64,000 nt of DNA from Zygaena filipendulae (Eukaryota; Arthropoda; Insecta; Lepidoptera; Zygaenidae). The notes under the pieces were generated by a model. That model saw only the letters and a list, made by a program, of their open reading frames with translations. It was not told the origin of the DNA and searched no databases. The position numbers and the translations under genes were made by a program. Location of the stretch: the NCBI GenBank assembly GCA_907165275.2, contig OU015665.1, positions 744,001 to 808,000 on the forward strand, written 5' to 3'. Positions 10,112 through 21,885 of the stretch are shown here, in pieces (positions within the stretch are counted from its first letter, which is position 1; each line of letters starts with the position of its first letter).

Positions 10112-13100
10112 CTAAAAAGATTTATTCATATAAAACTTAATTTCTGATATTACATAGGTACGTTTACACTATTTAGTATTTATCATAATCCTTACTATTA
10201 AAAAGGCGAATGTGAGTGTATTTGTTTGTTACGCTTTCAAGCTTTAACTACTGAACCGATCATCATGTAATTTTGCATAGATAGATAGGGTACAGACTTA
10301 CAGAGAAGGAGATTTTTATCCCGGAATTCCTGCGGGAACTCCAAAATCAACATGGAGGAGGAGCGCGAGGAGCAGCTAGTTACTTAATATTATGAAAGGG
10401 AAAAGTTTGTTGTAAACACTTTCAGCTACGAATACAGTTAATTCCCTGTGTAACGAAGGATGGTTTTTTATCCCCGAATAAAGAGTTACCGAGGGAGTTC
10501 CGAATAATTTGGATCTTAAAATAATAGAAAATATGACATTAGGTAGTTACTTTTGATTCCGATACAAAAAGTTACTTAAAGAATTCCGAAAGCTATAAAT
10601 CAACCGACGAATTATCTTTCTTCGGTTGATATAGTTTGATAGTTAATGCGTATTAAAGTATAAATAATAATAAAATTGCAGGTAATTTGGACTTCTTCAA
10701 CCCTGGAGCGACTTTAAACTGACAGTGTGCTACTGAAGAGTTTGTTGCGCAGCTTCTCTTCAGCGATAGCACTAGGAAGCTGTGAAGGGTGGATAATATT
10801 TTATGGGTGCTGTCATAATAACAGCTTTATTGACGTCAAAAAGAGCCTCGTTATGGGTCAAATTTTAATCAATGATTTGACTTTGGCTTCATTGAGTAAA
10901 CTTTATTAATAAGATTCTAACAGAATCGTCGTGGTAGAAAGAGAAAGAGAAAAACAACCCTAAAATTTGGATATGTTACACAATGTAAACTTGACAGATA
11001 AATTTTAATATTACGATTATCAGGATATCCATTTTATCGTGTGTGATAAAATGAAATATATAGTCATGTAATGGTAAATAATACCAACGATACGAAGATA
11101 ATCATGTGTCATAAAAAATATGATAACGGTCGGAATGATTCCTTATTGCTGTGCTTCGTACACGCAAGCGAGCGTACAAGCTACGCTACTATATCTACAT
11201 CTTGATAAAAATTTGAACCACTTGCACTACTGCCAACGACAATAACGAACAATCTTAAAATTCACATCAGATTCAAATTTAGGCATAGGCAAAACATGGT
11301 GGACCTAATTGAAAACCTAATTAACTTAAATGTCAATTAAGAACTCTGTAAGTACCTATGTTTACAATAAATTGAATTGAATTTATATGAACAACGAATG
11401 TTTGACGACACTGGAGAAAACATACCCTTGTTAATATCAGTACCGGTCTAATTTTGTGTATCTTAATCTCAGACGAAATAAAAACTCTTATTTCGTCTGA
11501 GGTCTTAATATGTATTTATGTACTAAAATATTCTCAAAATATTAGAGTGAATCACACACGAGGTCGTGTAGTTTTTGAAAAATCTCGTATGTACAGAGGG
11601 CCTATTATGTAACTTTTATTTCCATCATTTTTTGGTTGCAATCAAAAACATAGCGGTTTTTCAATCAAAAACATAGCGGTTTTACCATAATTATGCATGT
11701 TTTCACATGAAAAAACCAAAATGAACATACTTCAAAATTTGAAGCTACCTAAGCATGATTAATTAATCACAAAATCGATATTTTTCTGATTGAAATTGAA
11801 ATATGATAGCAACAAAAGTTACATAATTGTCCTGCAGAAGGTTCCTTATTTCGAAGTCGGTTAAAAACCAGGTGCACTGCGTAATTCTTCTAATAGGTAG
11901 GTGTAGGTATCTTTAAAAAATGTAATGTGGACCGAGGACCAGGTATTTTAATGCATAGAGAAGGAATGACAGACAGCGTCCAAAATTACGATATTTTTAG
12001 AATTTACCTTTTTCTCTGAATGTTTGTATGCGCATCAAGCAATAACTAGTGAACGCGTTTTCGTATTCACCTTGTGCCTTGGAAGCGCAATGTCTACACT
12101 TTTAATAAATGAAATTAAACTGGTAAAGGTTAGATTGTTTATTTTAAAAAGAAAATATAATTTACAGTACAAAAATATATTAGAGAGACTACGGCCGCGT
12201 TAAGAGTAGTTTTAATGATTAGTTAATTTTAAGTAAATATTTTAAAAACATTATTAAGTTGAACTTAGTTAAATGCCAATGCAGCCGTAAGTTAACACTA
12301 TTACAGTTACACAACAGTCAAACGAGGTACACATACTGACATACTTACACGCACTAATAACAATATAATGAATATAAAGTAACATCTTAATGTACCTACC
12401 ATATTCGGAAAATAAATTAATATTTTGTATGTACCAACCATTTTTATTTTTCATGAGTACAGTTATTTTATTTATTGGTATTAAAATATTAAACTTTTTT
12501 CTATTCTAAATAAATAAAACGATCGTAAAAAATTAACGTTCATTATTTAGATATTTGTGACCGAAATCGATTTAAAAATTCTGTCTTTCAATATATCCCT
12601 CGTTTAACTTGACAGCCTGTATAAAGATTTAATATAAGCACATTAAATTATAGCGCAAAATGTTTGCTGTACGGTTGTCTGTCAGACACAAAAACTATGT
12701 ATGTTCACACCGTATAAGCTCGCACTTTGCAGCCGACTGACGGCAGGTCTGCAAAGATGTAAGTTTAGTGTGAATACCCAGACCCAACAAAAAAAACACT
12801 TTAGAAAAGGCTTATGTCCGTTCAATAAGAGCGAAAATCGCCCGTTTTTCAGTCGGGCGCCATCGCATCGGGTATAGCCCGAGCTCAGCTGAGCAGAAAG
12901 AAGCTATTTTCACTATAAAACATTGAAGCTTTTTGACAGGCTTACGCAGATTTTGCGTAGCCTGCCCCCTTAGCCAAGTGGACATCTATAATCATTATTG
13001 CTATAGAAAACCAAGGAACTTATCAAAGAATACATATTATCGCCACCACCCGACTATATTATCCAGTTCGTCGACCTTGTTAGTTAAGCTTAGAAATAGG

Positions 13101-16100
13101 CATGTTCCCGGGGTATGAAAATAAAAATTCTTTTTAGTCCGTCAGTTAGATAATAAAATAATAGGACACGTCGTATATTTTGGTTTTTCAAATTAATAAA
13201 AGAATACCTAAGTTCGCTTTATCTAAATAAAGCGAATGATAAGTTTAGGATTGCGGGTTCGTGACGATGACGTCATAACGTCGTTTATACTGTAGCACGG
13301 CGTGACATCACGCAACATTTAGACTTAATGTATCTCCGTTATTTTTTCATTATACATAGTACGGTACGTAAAAAATAAAAAATACGTGGCCAATATTTTT
13401 TATTCATCTACATGACGGATTAAAAACTAAAATTTAACTAACTAGCCTATCACTTCTTGTATTTGTAGAAACCCTCGCCGCTCTTAATGCCCAGCTTCCC
13501 CTCGGCCACCATCCGGTCCAGCAGTGGGATCGGCCGGAACACCGGGTCGCCCGTCTTCTCGTACATGACCTGCAGCGCGGACTTGTTGGTGTCCAGCCCC
13601 GTGTAGTCGGCCAGCTCGAACGGCCCCATCGGGTAGCCGGCGCCCAGCTTCATGCCTATATCTATATCCTCTTTGGATGCGTCTCCTAAAAAAAAAACGT
13701 AATCACGCATCTTCAAAAAAATTGTCAATGACATTCAACTAAAATAGAAATAGGTAGGTACTCTAAAAACATAAGCACTAATTATAGTGTCCGACCGAAG
13801 GTAGTCATTTCATTATGATAATCAAAATCAGTGCACGAACTTGTTTTATTTTGTTTATTTTTATTTACTGCCAATCGCGGGCGGCGAAATGTGACCTCCC
13901 CCCCCCCCCACGCGCGTCACCTCTTCCGCCGCACTCCTGCGCATTTCTAATCGTAATATTTATAATAGATCATTCGTTTTCTGTGGTTGCTAGAGAAACC
14001 TTTTTGGCTTCGACCACTCACTTCGGCCATTTTGTTCAAAGCCGAAGGTTTGATCAAAAGTGGTATTTTCGTCCGAAGGCGGCCGAAACCGGTTCGATCG
14101 GACACTAGCACTAACAACACTTATTACCTAAAAGCAATACCTTCCAGACAACCTTCCCTAAACCAAATCTAACGATAATTATCAACTGGTTATGCTTGCT
14201 AATTATTATAATGAGTTTATGTCAGGAATTTTTGGAGGGGGCGTGGTCGGTGAAATAAAAAGCACGAAAAATTGTCAAAGGTCTCTCAAAGACTACAACT
14301 GCATAACTTATCAAAACCGCTTTTAGTGGCTATAGGTACCTATTGAACCAGGTGAATTTAAAGAAACACTTTATGGTTTTTTTTTTTCATTTTATTGCAC
14401 CAACCTCGCCAAGCCAACACCAAAACCAGTTCAGTAGGTAATTGAGGAGTTTGCCTCAAACTCGCTAATCTAATAACAAGTATATATTATACATATTATA
14501 ATAGACTGATATCATATGAAATTTCTTCACAGCTAAATTACATAAATTTTATTGCGTAGGAGGCATGGTATCAACAGCACGTATTAGGTAACTAACTACA
14601 TTATATTAAATATCAAATTATACGTACATTGTAGTTTTAAACTTATCTCGTTCTTCATCGTAATTTGCAAACAAATTGTTTGTAACATTATCCACGTGCA
14701 CCCATTACCCACAAATGTAGAGCAAAACCAAACAAAATTTAAAAAAAAAACGTCCGTTAAGGCAAAGATATTATCTATACTATAATAAAAGAGTAGAATC
14801 CGCGATTCTGTACATTGAATATTTTTACCTAAAATTGAGAGGGGTGATAAAAGAAGAGTGACAAAGCCCAAAAAAAAGTTTTTAAAATTCTTTTCTGCCT
14901 GTCTGTCTGTCTGTTCGCGATAATCTCCGCATCTACTGAACCGATTGTCATGCGGTATTCACAGGTAGATTAAGCTTAGCCTGGAGCTACATATAGGCTT
15001 TGTTTCATTGAAATCGGATGTCGAGAAAAAAAGTTGTTGTATAAAAACCTTTCATGCGGGTGAAACCGCAGGGCACAGCTAGTAAGTATATAAGGTCAGA
15101 GCGGGGCTCCAAGCTCAGTTCCAAGTTGAAAGTGTCGCTGATAGTAGATAAATGCAGCATAATTATGTAAAACTAGCTGTTTCCCGCGGTTTCACCCGCG
15201 TTATTTCGGAGTTCCCGCGGGAATTCCGGGATGAAAGTACCCTATGTCCTTCTCTGCACCTGTGACAGCGTGTGTACAAAATTTCATGAGCGGTTGAGCC
15301 GTTGAGGCGTGAAAACGTAACGCACAGACAGACAGACAGAGTTACTATCGCATTTATAATATTAGTAGGGAAGTAGCGATAGGGATAACTGCTTCTTTCC
15401 CTTAAATTAAACACATCGCGATGAGCAAAAACTACCAGAATGCCTTTTAAGAAATCAACCATCTATTGATTTTAATCATTTACGGAATATCTTTGTGTCA
15501 CATAAATAATTAATCGAAAAAAACATCAGTATTCTAAATTTATCAACCATAGCTAGTTAAACAGACGGCTACTGGGGATTTTGCGCACCTTCCTCTCTGC
15601 CATCACAGCACTAGGCTGTGAATGGAGGACGTTGTGTAGGTGCTGTTATGACCATACCGTAATTTTATTGACGTCAAAAAGAGCGATTTCAATAGGTCAG
15701 CTTTAAACAAGTACATATGGCTATCCTTAGTCTCCACACCATGAACACAAAAGAAATCCACACAGTTCATGATGATAAGGTTGAAAATACAAAGAAAAAG
15801 CACAGTCATCAGCACAATAGCTTGTTTAGTGGTTATTATTTAATAAAGATAATTAAAAAGGGTTGAAAATATGTACTTACTTATTTTTTTATATTCATAG
15901 AGTGAACAGACACGACTTTTCCAAACTACAACCATAAAAACATACAACCCAACAAAAAGGAAAAGAAAACAATTTTTATGACAGCCATAAAACCCTCACC
16001 TCTTTCATACATCCTCAGGGCCTCAGCGGAGTACGGCCCCAGGAGCCTGTTGACCACGAAGCCGGGCGTGTCCTTGCAAGTGATGCAAGTCTTGCCGATG

Positions 16101-19100
16101 GACTTGCCCCAGGCCATCATCGCTTGATACGTGGCCTCGGATATGTGATCGCCCTTGATCACCTCTAACAGACGCATGACCGGTACAGGGTTGAAGAAAT
16201 GGAGGCCGCCGAATCTGAAATAAATTAATAACTAAATAAATTTAGCTATCTTGTAATTGTACTGCAATGTCCAAAGTGCTGTATTCAAGGCGTGTTAACA
16301 TTTAACACTGATTTGATAAATTGTGTTCCACACTTGATGGCGAGATGCCAGATATTATAGTAGGTAAAGAGGGCGACTACACAAAATATGGTCCTTATTT
16401 TTTAACCAACTTCCAAAAAGGAGGAGGTTCAAGTCGGTGAAAAGCCAAATATGAAGGGGGTAGATGGGCTAAGTCGACTCCCGCCACCAGCTCTCCATGA
16501 GCAGAATGACCCAAGTGGGTAGACACCAGCGGGCTTGTCACCGAATTCAAACCGATCAGTGGTAGCACAAACCAATAATAATATTACGTGTGTTTTTGTC
16601 TTTTGGATTAAATCGGTATTTTGTTATTTTTAGCTTTTTATTTTTAGCTTTTCAGTTTTGTGTTTTTCGAAGTCGGAACACTTCAAACAATAGTGCTTTG
16701 CATGTGCATAGATAATACAAACAGATAGCTAGTTATTTATGAAAAGAAAAATCTAGTACAATATTCAAATAGTAAAACTAGTTTTAAATGTAATAATGTT
16801 TTAAATAATTTTGTGTAAATAATTTAATGGTTAGTAGCTAGCTATATCTCCTGGTGTTGTTCTTCCAGAGGGCACTGGGTATGCCTACTATCACGGCGAC
16901 TCTGCAATGTCACGAACACGACAAACTTATCTAAGTTTAGTGACATGAAGATCGTGATTTCTGTACCCTTTTCTTTAATAAATAAATAAATAAATGAAAT
17001 AAAATAAATGACAACATAAAAAGAGGCGGGATCATTATGGCTAAGAAGGCTAAAGACAGAAAAACACGGTAAGTATTGGAGGAGGCCTATGTGTCTCACA
17101 CTGACTCTACTCTACTAACTACTAACTAGATATAAAAAAAAATCGTAAAGAATTGTGATTATGTTCACAAATAGTAAATAAAGCAAATTAGCAAAATTCA
17201 GATGTGAATGCTTAAAAAATGTGTGAGCATTCGCATTTGAATTCGCGATTCCGTGCGTGAAAGTAATTCGAGCGATTCAAAAATACTGATGCTTACAGTG
17301 ACTGTGGGCCGTAGGTTACGGTGTGAAATGTTAATAATAATAAGCCCCCAGACCCCAGGTGGTTTCAAATATTAATTAGATTTATATTTCTTTTGGAAAT
17401 TCCTGAGGGAATTCCGAAATTACCGTAGGTGAAACCTTGAGACCTTATTTTTTTGTTTCATTTTCCTTTCATTTCGCCCATCGTAATTTTAACATAACAC
17501 ACATTGCCTAGTGTCGAAATCTCAATGGACAAAATTGTCTATCATAATACTATGTAAGGTATCCTTATAAAGACTGTACAAAAGATGATGGTAGTGCCTC
17601 AGTACTACTTACTAATTACTTATAACAAAGACTTTAAAGTAAATGTAAAGAAGGGGCAATAAAGACGGTAAAGTGTAGAGATAATTCAATTAATTACCTA
17701 TCCTTCCTTTTGATGCCAGCTCCGATTTCGTTGATGGATATTGATGAGGTATTAGATGCAAGTATCGTGTGCTCCGGAGCAAGCTAAAATACAATATTTC
17801 AATATTATAATATTGCTTCTTACAATATGTATGTTCATTTATTAGATATTGCTACGCTGGTGTGTGTCATTGTTGTGAACATTTATATCTATGCTTTCTC
17901 CTGAACGGATTGTGATGAAATAAGGTTAAGATTAAAGTAAGTTTGTGTGTGTTGCACTTATGACCGAATATTGTATTTGTATAATTCGTTTATTTACAAA
18001 TGGCCTGCATTTTATATATTGCTGAAGATAGAATATGTAATATTTTTTATTTGCAAGGCCCGGTACAATTCAACTACAATCTAACTCGTTCAGTTGAACT
18101 GTAACCACAAGTCACAACACAGTCAAATGGTTCAATTCCCAATGGGCTACTGACCACAACCCCACCACATTCCGTATCCTCAGCATATTTGTACATATGT
18201 ACAAACTGCCAGCTGTTAGTAAATGGATTTTTTATGTATTTTTTTTCAATTTGTTGGGTTAATAAACAGCATGCACAATAAATAAACAGTGTGCACAATG
18301 ATAAACAGCGTGCACAAAATGTAAATATGCTGTGGACAAATTGATTAATGTATAACAGTTTATCCACTCACAGCATCAAGTTTGTTGAACAACTCCTGCT
18401 TGACATCCAGCCTCTCTACAATGGCTTCCACAATCAGATCAACATTCACACCATCCTCAATATTTGTGGACACTTTGACTCTATTAAGAGAGTCAGTGAC
18501 AAAACTCTCAATTTTCTTTGAGTCATCCTTGTATGTCTTTTTGGCAACTCTCGTCAAGTTTGTTTGAATAGATTTCTGTGCTTTCTCCAAAAGCTCAGGT
18601 TTCAAGTCTATGATGGTAACATTCTGGCCTGCTTGAGCTGCAACCTTTAAAAAAAAATCAGTTTTATTTTTTTATATTTATTATGTCAAAAAACTTTTTC
18701 CATGTTTTATTTTAAACTAGCTAAGTTGGTACTTACATCAATAAACGAAATGAGTTGTAGGTGATTAATTTATTTTTTTGCTTTCAAAGATCAAGTATCT
18801 AATGCCCATTTTTTATGCTAATTTAATAGTTGTTTTGAGTATTTTAACACGGTAGGTATACTGTATACCTAGAGACATTAGCATTAATTAATTTCAATTA
18901 GCATTTGAAAGCAAAGTAACAAGCAAGTTTCAAAAGTGTTAATTTGTAGCTGAGACAACGGTGCCTAGACAATATATTGATACTTGATAGTCCATGGGTG
19001 ATGCCAAGAAACATATTTTTTAATATTTATGGTAATTTTATTACTCAGCACTAGAGAGCAATATCCAATCCACACCATTGGCATTATTATGTTGATAAAA

Positions 19101-19249
19101 GAGAAGTGCTTAAAAAATAAAGTAGGTATATTACTTACCTGAGCTATTCCCGAGCCCATAAGCCCACCGCCAATCACTGTTACGGTTTTTATAGAGTTCA
19201 ACGAAGACGAAGAGGAAAAATTACGGACAAAAGATGCCAATTTATTCAT
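9876..19249 (-). CDS. Hadh: Mitochondrial 3-hydroxyacyl-CoA dehydrogenase, copy 1 (HADH-1), with two terminal exons
   Basis: This enzyme oxidises L-3-hydroxyacyl-CoA to 3-ketoacyl-CoA with NAD+ in the mitochondrial matrix, the third step of beta-oxidation. Coding exons are 19249-19139, 18644-18372, 17783-17698, 16214-16000 and 13685-13450 (306 aa); an alternative last exon lies at 10111-9876. Residues 1-22 ([18 protein letters not shown]..) look like a matrix-targeting presequence. GGGLMGSG at about 27-34 is the NAD-binding Rossmann loop. SNTSS falls in exon 3. The catalytic His and Glu, 12 residues apart, are in [15 protein letters not shown] (H162, E174). GAGYPMGP opens the C-terminal dimer domain. 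Length and order match the human enzyme. Exons 1-3 are AT-rich, while exon 4 and the near terminal exon are GC-rich. A divergent paralogue starts at 24460. Confidence 0.92.
10189..10379 (+). mobile_element. Helitron-type element
   Basis: A|TCCTTACTATTAAAAAGGCG at the start and GCAGCTAG|T at the end, 191 bp. The terminal hairpin is decayed. Confidence 0.7.
10690..10880. repeat. Dispersed repeat, copy 1
   Basis: It shares GCACTAGGAAGCTGTGAA-like and TTATTGACGTCAAAAAGAGC with 15560-15710. Probably a transposon end; type not determined. Confidence 0.5.
11468..11501. repeat. 14-bp perfect stem, 6-nt loop
   Basis: CTCAGACGAAATAA pairs with TTATTTCGTCTGAG across a 6-nt loop. It is isolated, so its function is unknown. 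Confidence 0.6.
11598..11832. mobile_element. MITE family C, copy 1
   Basis: Inverted ends GGGCCTATTATGTAACTTTT and CAAAAGTTACATAATTGTCC, about 235 bp, no ORF. Relatives at 39255-39488 and 46556-46794. Confidence 0.7.
13096..13450. mobile_element. MITE family A2, ending in the HADH-1 stop codon
   Basis: A diverged relative of family A: TTAGTCCGTCAGTTAGA near the left, TGACGTCA inside and ACTAGCCTAT at the right end. The left end ATAGGCATGTTCCC partly mirrors it. Base 13450 is both the last element base and the A of the exon 5a TGA. Confidence 0.7.
13450..13685 (-). CDS. Hadh: HADH-1 terminal exon 5a (near)
   Basis: 236 nt: [20 protein letters not shown] .. [11 protein letters not shown] and TGA. 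Acceptor is a T-run then TAG| before 13685. The final base of TGA (13450) is the last base of a MITE ending in CTAGCCTAT. That MITE also offers AATAAA at 13404-13399, 46 nt after the stop. High GC at third positions. Confidence 0.9.
14774..15082 (+). mobile_element. Helitron-type element, complete ends
   Basis: A|TCTATACTATAATAAAAG to GGGCACAGCTAG|T, 309 bp. GCGGGTGAAACCGC forms the 3' hairpin. Same subtype as 5015 and 23328. Confidence 0.82.
15173..15371 (-). mobile_element. Helitron-type element, reverse
   Basis: On the plus strand it starts CTAGCTGTTTCCCGCGG after A and ends TTATAATATTAGTAGGGA. The hairpin GCGGTTTCACCCGC follows the CTAG end. Confidence 0.75.
15560..15710. repeat. Dispersed repeat, copy 2
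   Basis: Shares GCACTAGGCTGTGAATGG and TTATTGACGTCAAAAAGAGC with 10690-10880. Confidence 0.5.
16000..16214 (-). CDS. Hadh: HADH-1 exon 4 (catalytic)
   Basis: [18 protein letters not shown] carries the catalytic His/Glu pair. [18 protein letters not shown] links to the C-terminal domain. Acceptor TTTCAG|, donor AGAG|GTGAGG. The same 215-nt length is found in HADH-2. Confidence 0.93.
16215..17697. other. HADH-1 intron 3
   Basis: No exon. About 16395-16690 is a dispersed repeat bounded by AACCAACTTCCAAAAAGG and TTTTTCGAAGTCGG, also seen near 32330-32490 and 33045. About 17205-17285 is half of the hairpin element found complete at 21147-21330. Decayed Helitron near 17390-17440. Confidence 0.5.
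17698..17783 (-). CDS. Hadh: HADH-1 exon 3
   Basis: 86 nt encoding [20 protein letters not shown] then GAGIKRKD plus two bases of Arg. Acceptor TTTTAG|, donor AG|GTAATT. It was found by splicing; its frame is too short to stand out alone. Confidence 0.92.
17784..18371. other. HADH-1 intron 2
   Basis: AT-rich, with a short GTGCACAATGATAAACA-type tandem near 18270-18320. No exon or clear transposon. Confidence 0.4.
18372..18644 (-). CDS. Hadh: HADH-1 exon 2
   Basis: 91 codons in phase 0, [19 protein letters not shown] .. [20 protein letters not shown]. It forms the second half of the NAD domain and the helical hairpin. Acceptor TTTAAAG|, donor GCT|GTGAGT. Confidence 0.92.
18645..19138. other. 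HADH-1 intron 1
   Basis: AT-rich DNA with no recognised element. Confidence 0.4.
19139..19249 (-). CDS. Hadh: HADH-1 exon 1
   Basis: 37 codons: presequence plus the strand and glycine loop [16 protein letters not shown]. The donor is CAG|GTAAGT. Confidence 0.92.
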
Positions 19250-19792
19250 TGTTAAATATTAATTAACTGGCCAAAATATGACTTGCGCGACGATTCAACT
19301 TGATGGACTTTTGACTTTGTACTGTGAGGTGTAACAAAAGAATTACAATAAGAATTGGTTCCTTCAAGTCGGCTTTGGGTACTGATAAAGACGTGATAGC
19401 CGATAGGTGCTGTTTAACTGTTATTTGTTCACACATAACCGTAGTAGTGTGTAATAGTTATTAGTAAAATTGGTGATAAGGCAAAATGTAATTTATAGCA
19501 TAGTACTTTAAAGCTGTTTTTCAATTATTTAGTTTTTCGGTAATATGAAATATCACGGTCAAACGCATAAAAATAAATAAAACGTAAACTTACCGGAGTT
19601 AATAGGACTTTTTCCGCAGCAACACATAGACACTATCTCAAAAGACATCATTATGCCAACTAATTACTAAATAAAATTTATTAAAGAAACACAGAAACTA
19701 ATAAATTATTACACAGAAACTAATAAATTATTTATTAAAAAGAACATTAAAACATTTTGGTACAAGAGGGAACCAGGAATTCACAACACGAT

Positions 19793-19880
19793 AATGTACG
19801 ACACTGGAATGTACAGTACTGGAATGCGCGACACTGGATTGTACGACACCGGAATGTACAGCACCGGAATTGGTGACACC
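19793..19880. repeat. 15-bp minisatellite, left array
   Basis: About six imperfect units of GACACYGGAATGTAC. It is the inverse of the array at 20785-20876. Confidence 0.8.
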
Positions 19881-20784
19881 GCTCCTATTGGTCGATGAAA
19901 TCACGCCTCCTTTCTTTGTGCTCGTTTACGTTACTTACATAAATACTGGGTCAAGTTATTGTCAAATACGGCACATATATTTTATGTTAGATTTTTTGGT
20001 GATGATTATTAGGTTTTATGTTAGTGTTTATGCCCATTACGTTATTATGTTACAGTCTATAGGCAGGATAAGCAAACAACGGACCACTCTATATATTTTA
20101 CTGTATAGACTTAAATTACAATACACTAAAACTGGTCCCTTAGTTTACACCTTATAATTATTATTTCCACGAGCTATGTGCCCTATACAGATTGTACAGA
20201 TTATAAAAGTTACGAAAAGAAAGGAACCAAAACTGTATTAACTGGCGAACGGGAAGCGACTGGCGAGCGGTTAGCTTCGCCTGATTTACGTCACCTTTCC
20301 TACACCTATCCTATAGTAGGTACTAGTGTGGCGATGATGTCACTATAAGCTATTTATTGAAATAAGTAAAAAGTAATGAGAATATTACTATCGGGGCCAC
20401 ATCATAAACAGATTTCAAAGTAGTATACCCGACATTCTTTATTAGGTTAGGTTCTTACTGATGACCAGGTCTCGCGAGCCGAGCGAGCGTAGCGAGCGTG
20501 CCGCGGTAGCGGCCGGCGATGCGCTAAAGACAAAATAAGGTGACATTTATTTGATTAATTCTTAGGTGTGACCACGAAGTTTCGATATATTATGCAAAAA
20601 AAAAGGAATATAACAAGTTGTAACAATTCATTAAAGTGAAAAATAATAATTACGTTACTAAATATTACACTTGGACTTGTTATTTGAATTTCCATCAGAT
20701 TTTGAGACAGTAACTGCTAACTACCTACTACCTACATTGTATTGAATACTACTAAACGGAGCACGAAGTCGGCTAGGCCATGAA

Positions 20785-20876
20785 ATCCGGTGTCGCCAAT
20801 TCCGGTGCTGTACATTCCGGTGTCGTACAATCTCGTGTCGTGCATTCCGGTGTCGCCTTTTCCGGTGCTGTACAAT
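20785..20876. repeat. 15-bp minisatellite, right inverted array
   Basis: Units of TCCGGTGTCGTACAT-type, the reverse complement of the left array. The shared sequence extends beyond the array to TACAAGAG/CTCTTGTAC, so the pair makes a long inverted repeat with a spacer of about 0.9 kb. Confidence 0.8.
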
Positions 20877-21146
20877 ACAGGGACTCGGTACAAGAGACGG
20901 TGAGCTGACCACAGAGTACTTTTCACAACACAAATTAACTAGACGTAGACTTATGTGACTGGACCGTAATTAACTAGACAGGCTCGTCTGTTGCGCCGCC
21001 GCCGTAGTGGTTATATACTCTTTGCCGCCGCCTGCACCGCACTGTGCGGTGGTGCGGTCCCGTACAAGTTCGGTTCGGTACGCGGGAATGCGTGGACGAA
21101 CACTCGGACACCGTCTAGTCGTCTACGGTGGACACTGGTAACTGGG

Positions 21147-21330
21147 GCCGTGTTTTTTAATCGCTATTCACTCGAATCACTTTTCGCACACGGAATTGCG
21201 AATTCACATGTGAATGCTCGTATGTTTTTTGATTATTCACATGCGAGAATAATTAAAAAATGTACGAGCATTCACATGTGAATTCGCGATTCCGTGTGCG
21301 AAAGTAATTCGAACGATTCATAAAAACGGT
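21147..21330. mobile_element. Hairpin MITE
   Basis: Two arms containing GAATTCACATGTGAATGCTCGT and its complement (ACGAGCATTCACATGTGAAT) fold around about 21240. The outer arm is TTCGCACACGGAAT against ATTCCGTGTGCGAA. A half copy lies at 17205-17285. Confidence 0.75.
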
Positions 21331-21494
21331 CCGGGTCGTATTTTTTTGAATCGCTGACGGGTCACTCATGAAGTTAGTAGGTACCTACCTACTTAGTGAC
21401 ACGTTTTCAATTATTCTTACAATCCAGTTTGGTTGGTCAAACTTGTTGAGTGTACCAGTCTGTACTCTAGTCTGTGTTGTGATGTTGACGTCAG

Positions 21495-21732
21495 GTGTGC
21501 GTTCCGTGGGTTTGGGCGCAGTTGTTCGGTTAAAATTTCACTCGTTTGAGTTGCAACCAAGCCACAGAACGATCGAGTTGTTTTTATAACCTCAAAACAT
21601 TTGAAATTTTAGGCGCCATTTGTTTTCTTTCAACTCACATTGCGAATAAGACTGTTTTACATCCAATCATAAACTTTTTGTGACTATGACACCTCCCCTT
21701 TGTTCGTAAGAACTCCGATTGATTTATTTTTC
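21495..21732. repeat. Dispersed 230-bp repeat, copy 1
   Basis: Nearly the same sequence is at 32101-32331, from GTGTGCGTTCCGTGGGTTTG to GTTCGTAAGAACTCCGATT. No ORF. Confidence 0.8.
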
Positions 21733-21885
21733 GACGAATTCAGTTTTTGGCGCAAACTTTGACACTTCTTAAACAATACATAGCTGTCAGAGTGTAAATT
21801 AACCTGCTTAGGAGATGGTTGTTTGGTTGCTGCACTCTGAGCCACGGAACGGGTGAAACTACGCTCTGACAGCTGTTATACGGGA

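Larger units (their letters stand above)
10112..13095. other. DNA between the two HADH-1 terminal exons
   Basis: No exon is visible. It contains a Helitron (10189-10379), a dispersed repeat (about 10690-10880, also at 15560-15710), a 14-bp stem-loop (11468-11501) and a MITE of family C (11598-11832). The rest is unassigned AT-rich DNA. Confidence 0.55.
13686..15999. other. HADH-1 intron 4
   Basis: No exon visible. It has an 11-base C run near 13900, a clean Helitron (14774-15082), a reverse Helitron (15173-15371) and the dispersed repeat copy 2 (about 15560-15710). Confidence 0.55.

Noticed and set aside
20732..20926. 64-codon frame with DTGMYSTGIGDTG repeats
   Set aside because: The 15-bp minisatellite length is a multiple of three, so any frame repeats; no conserved start or domain.
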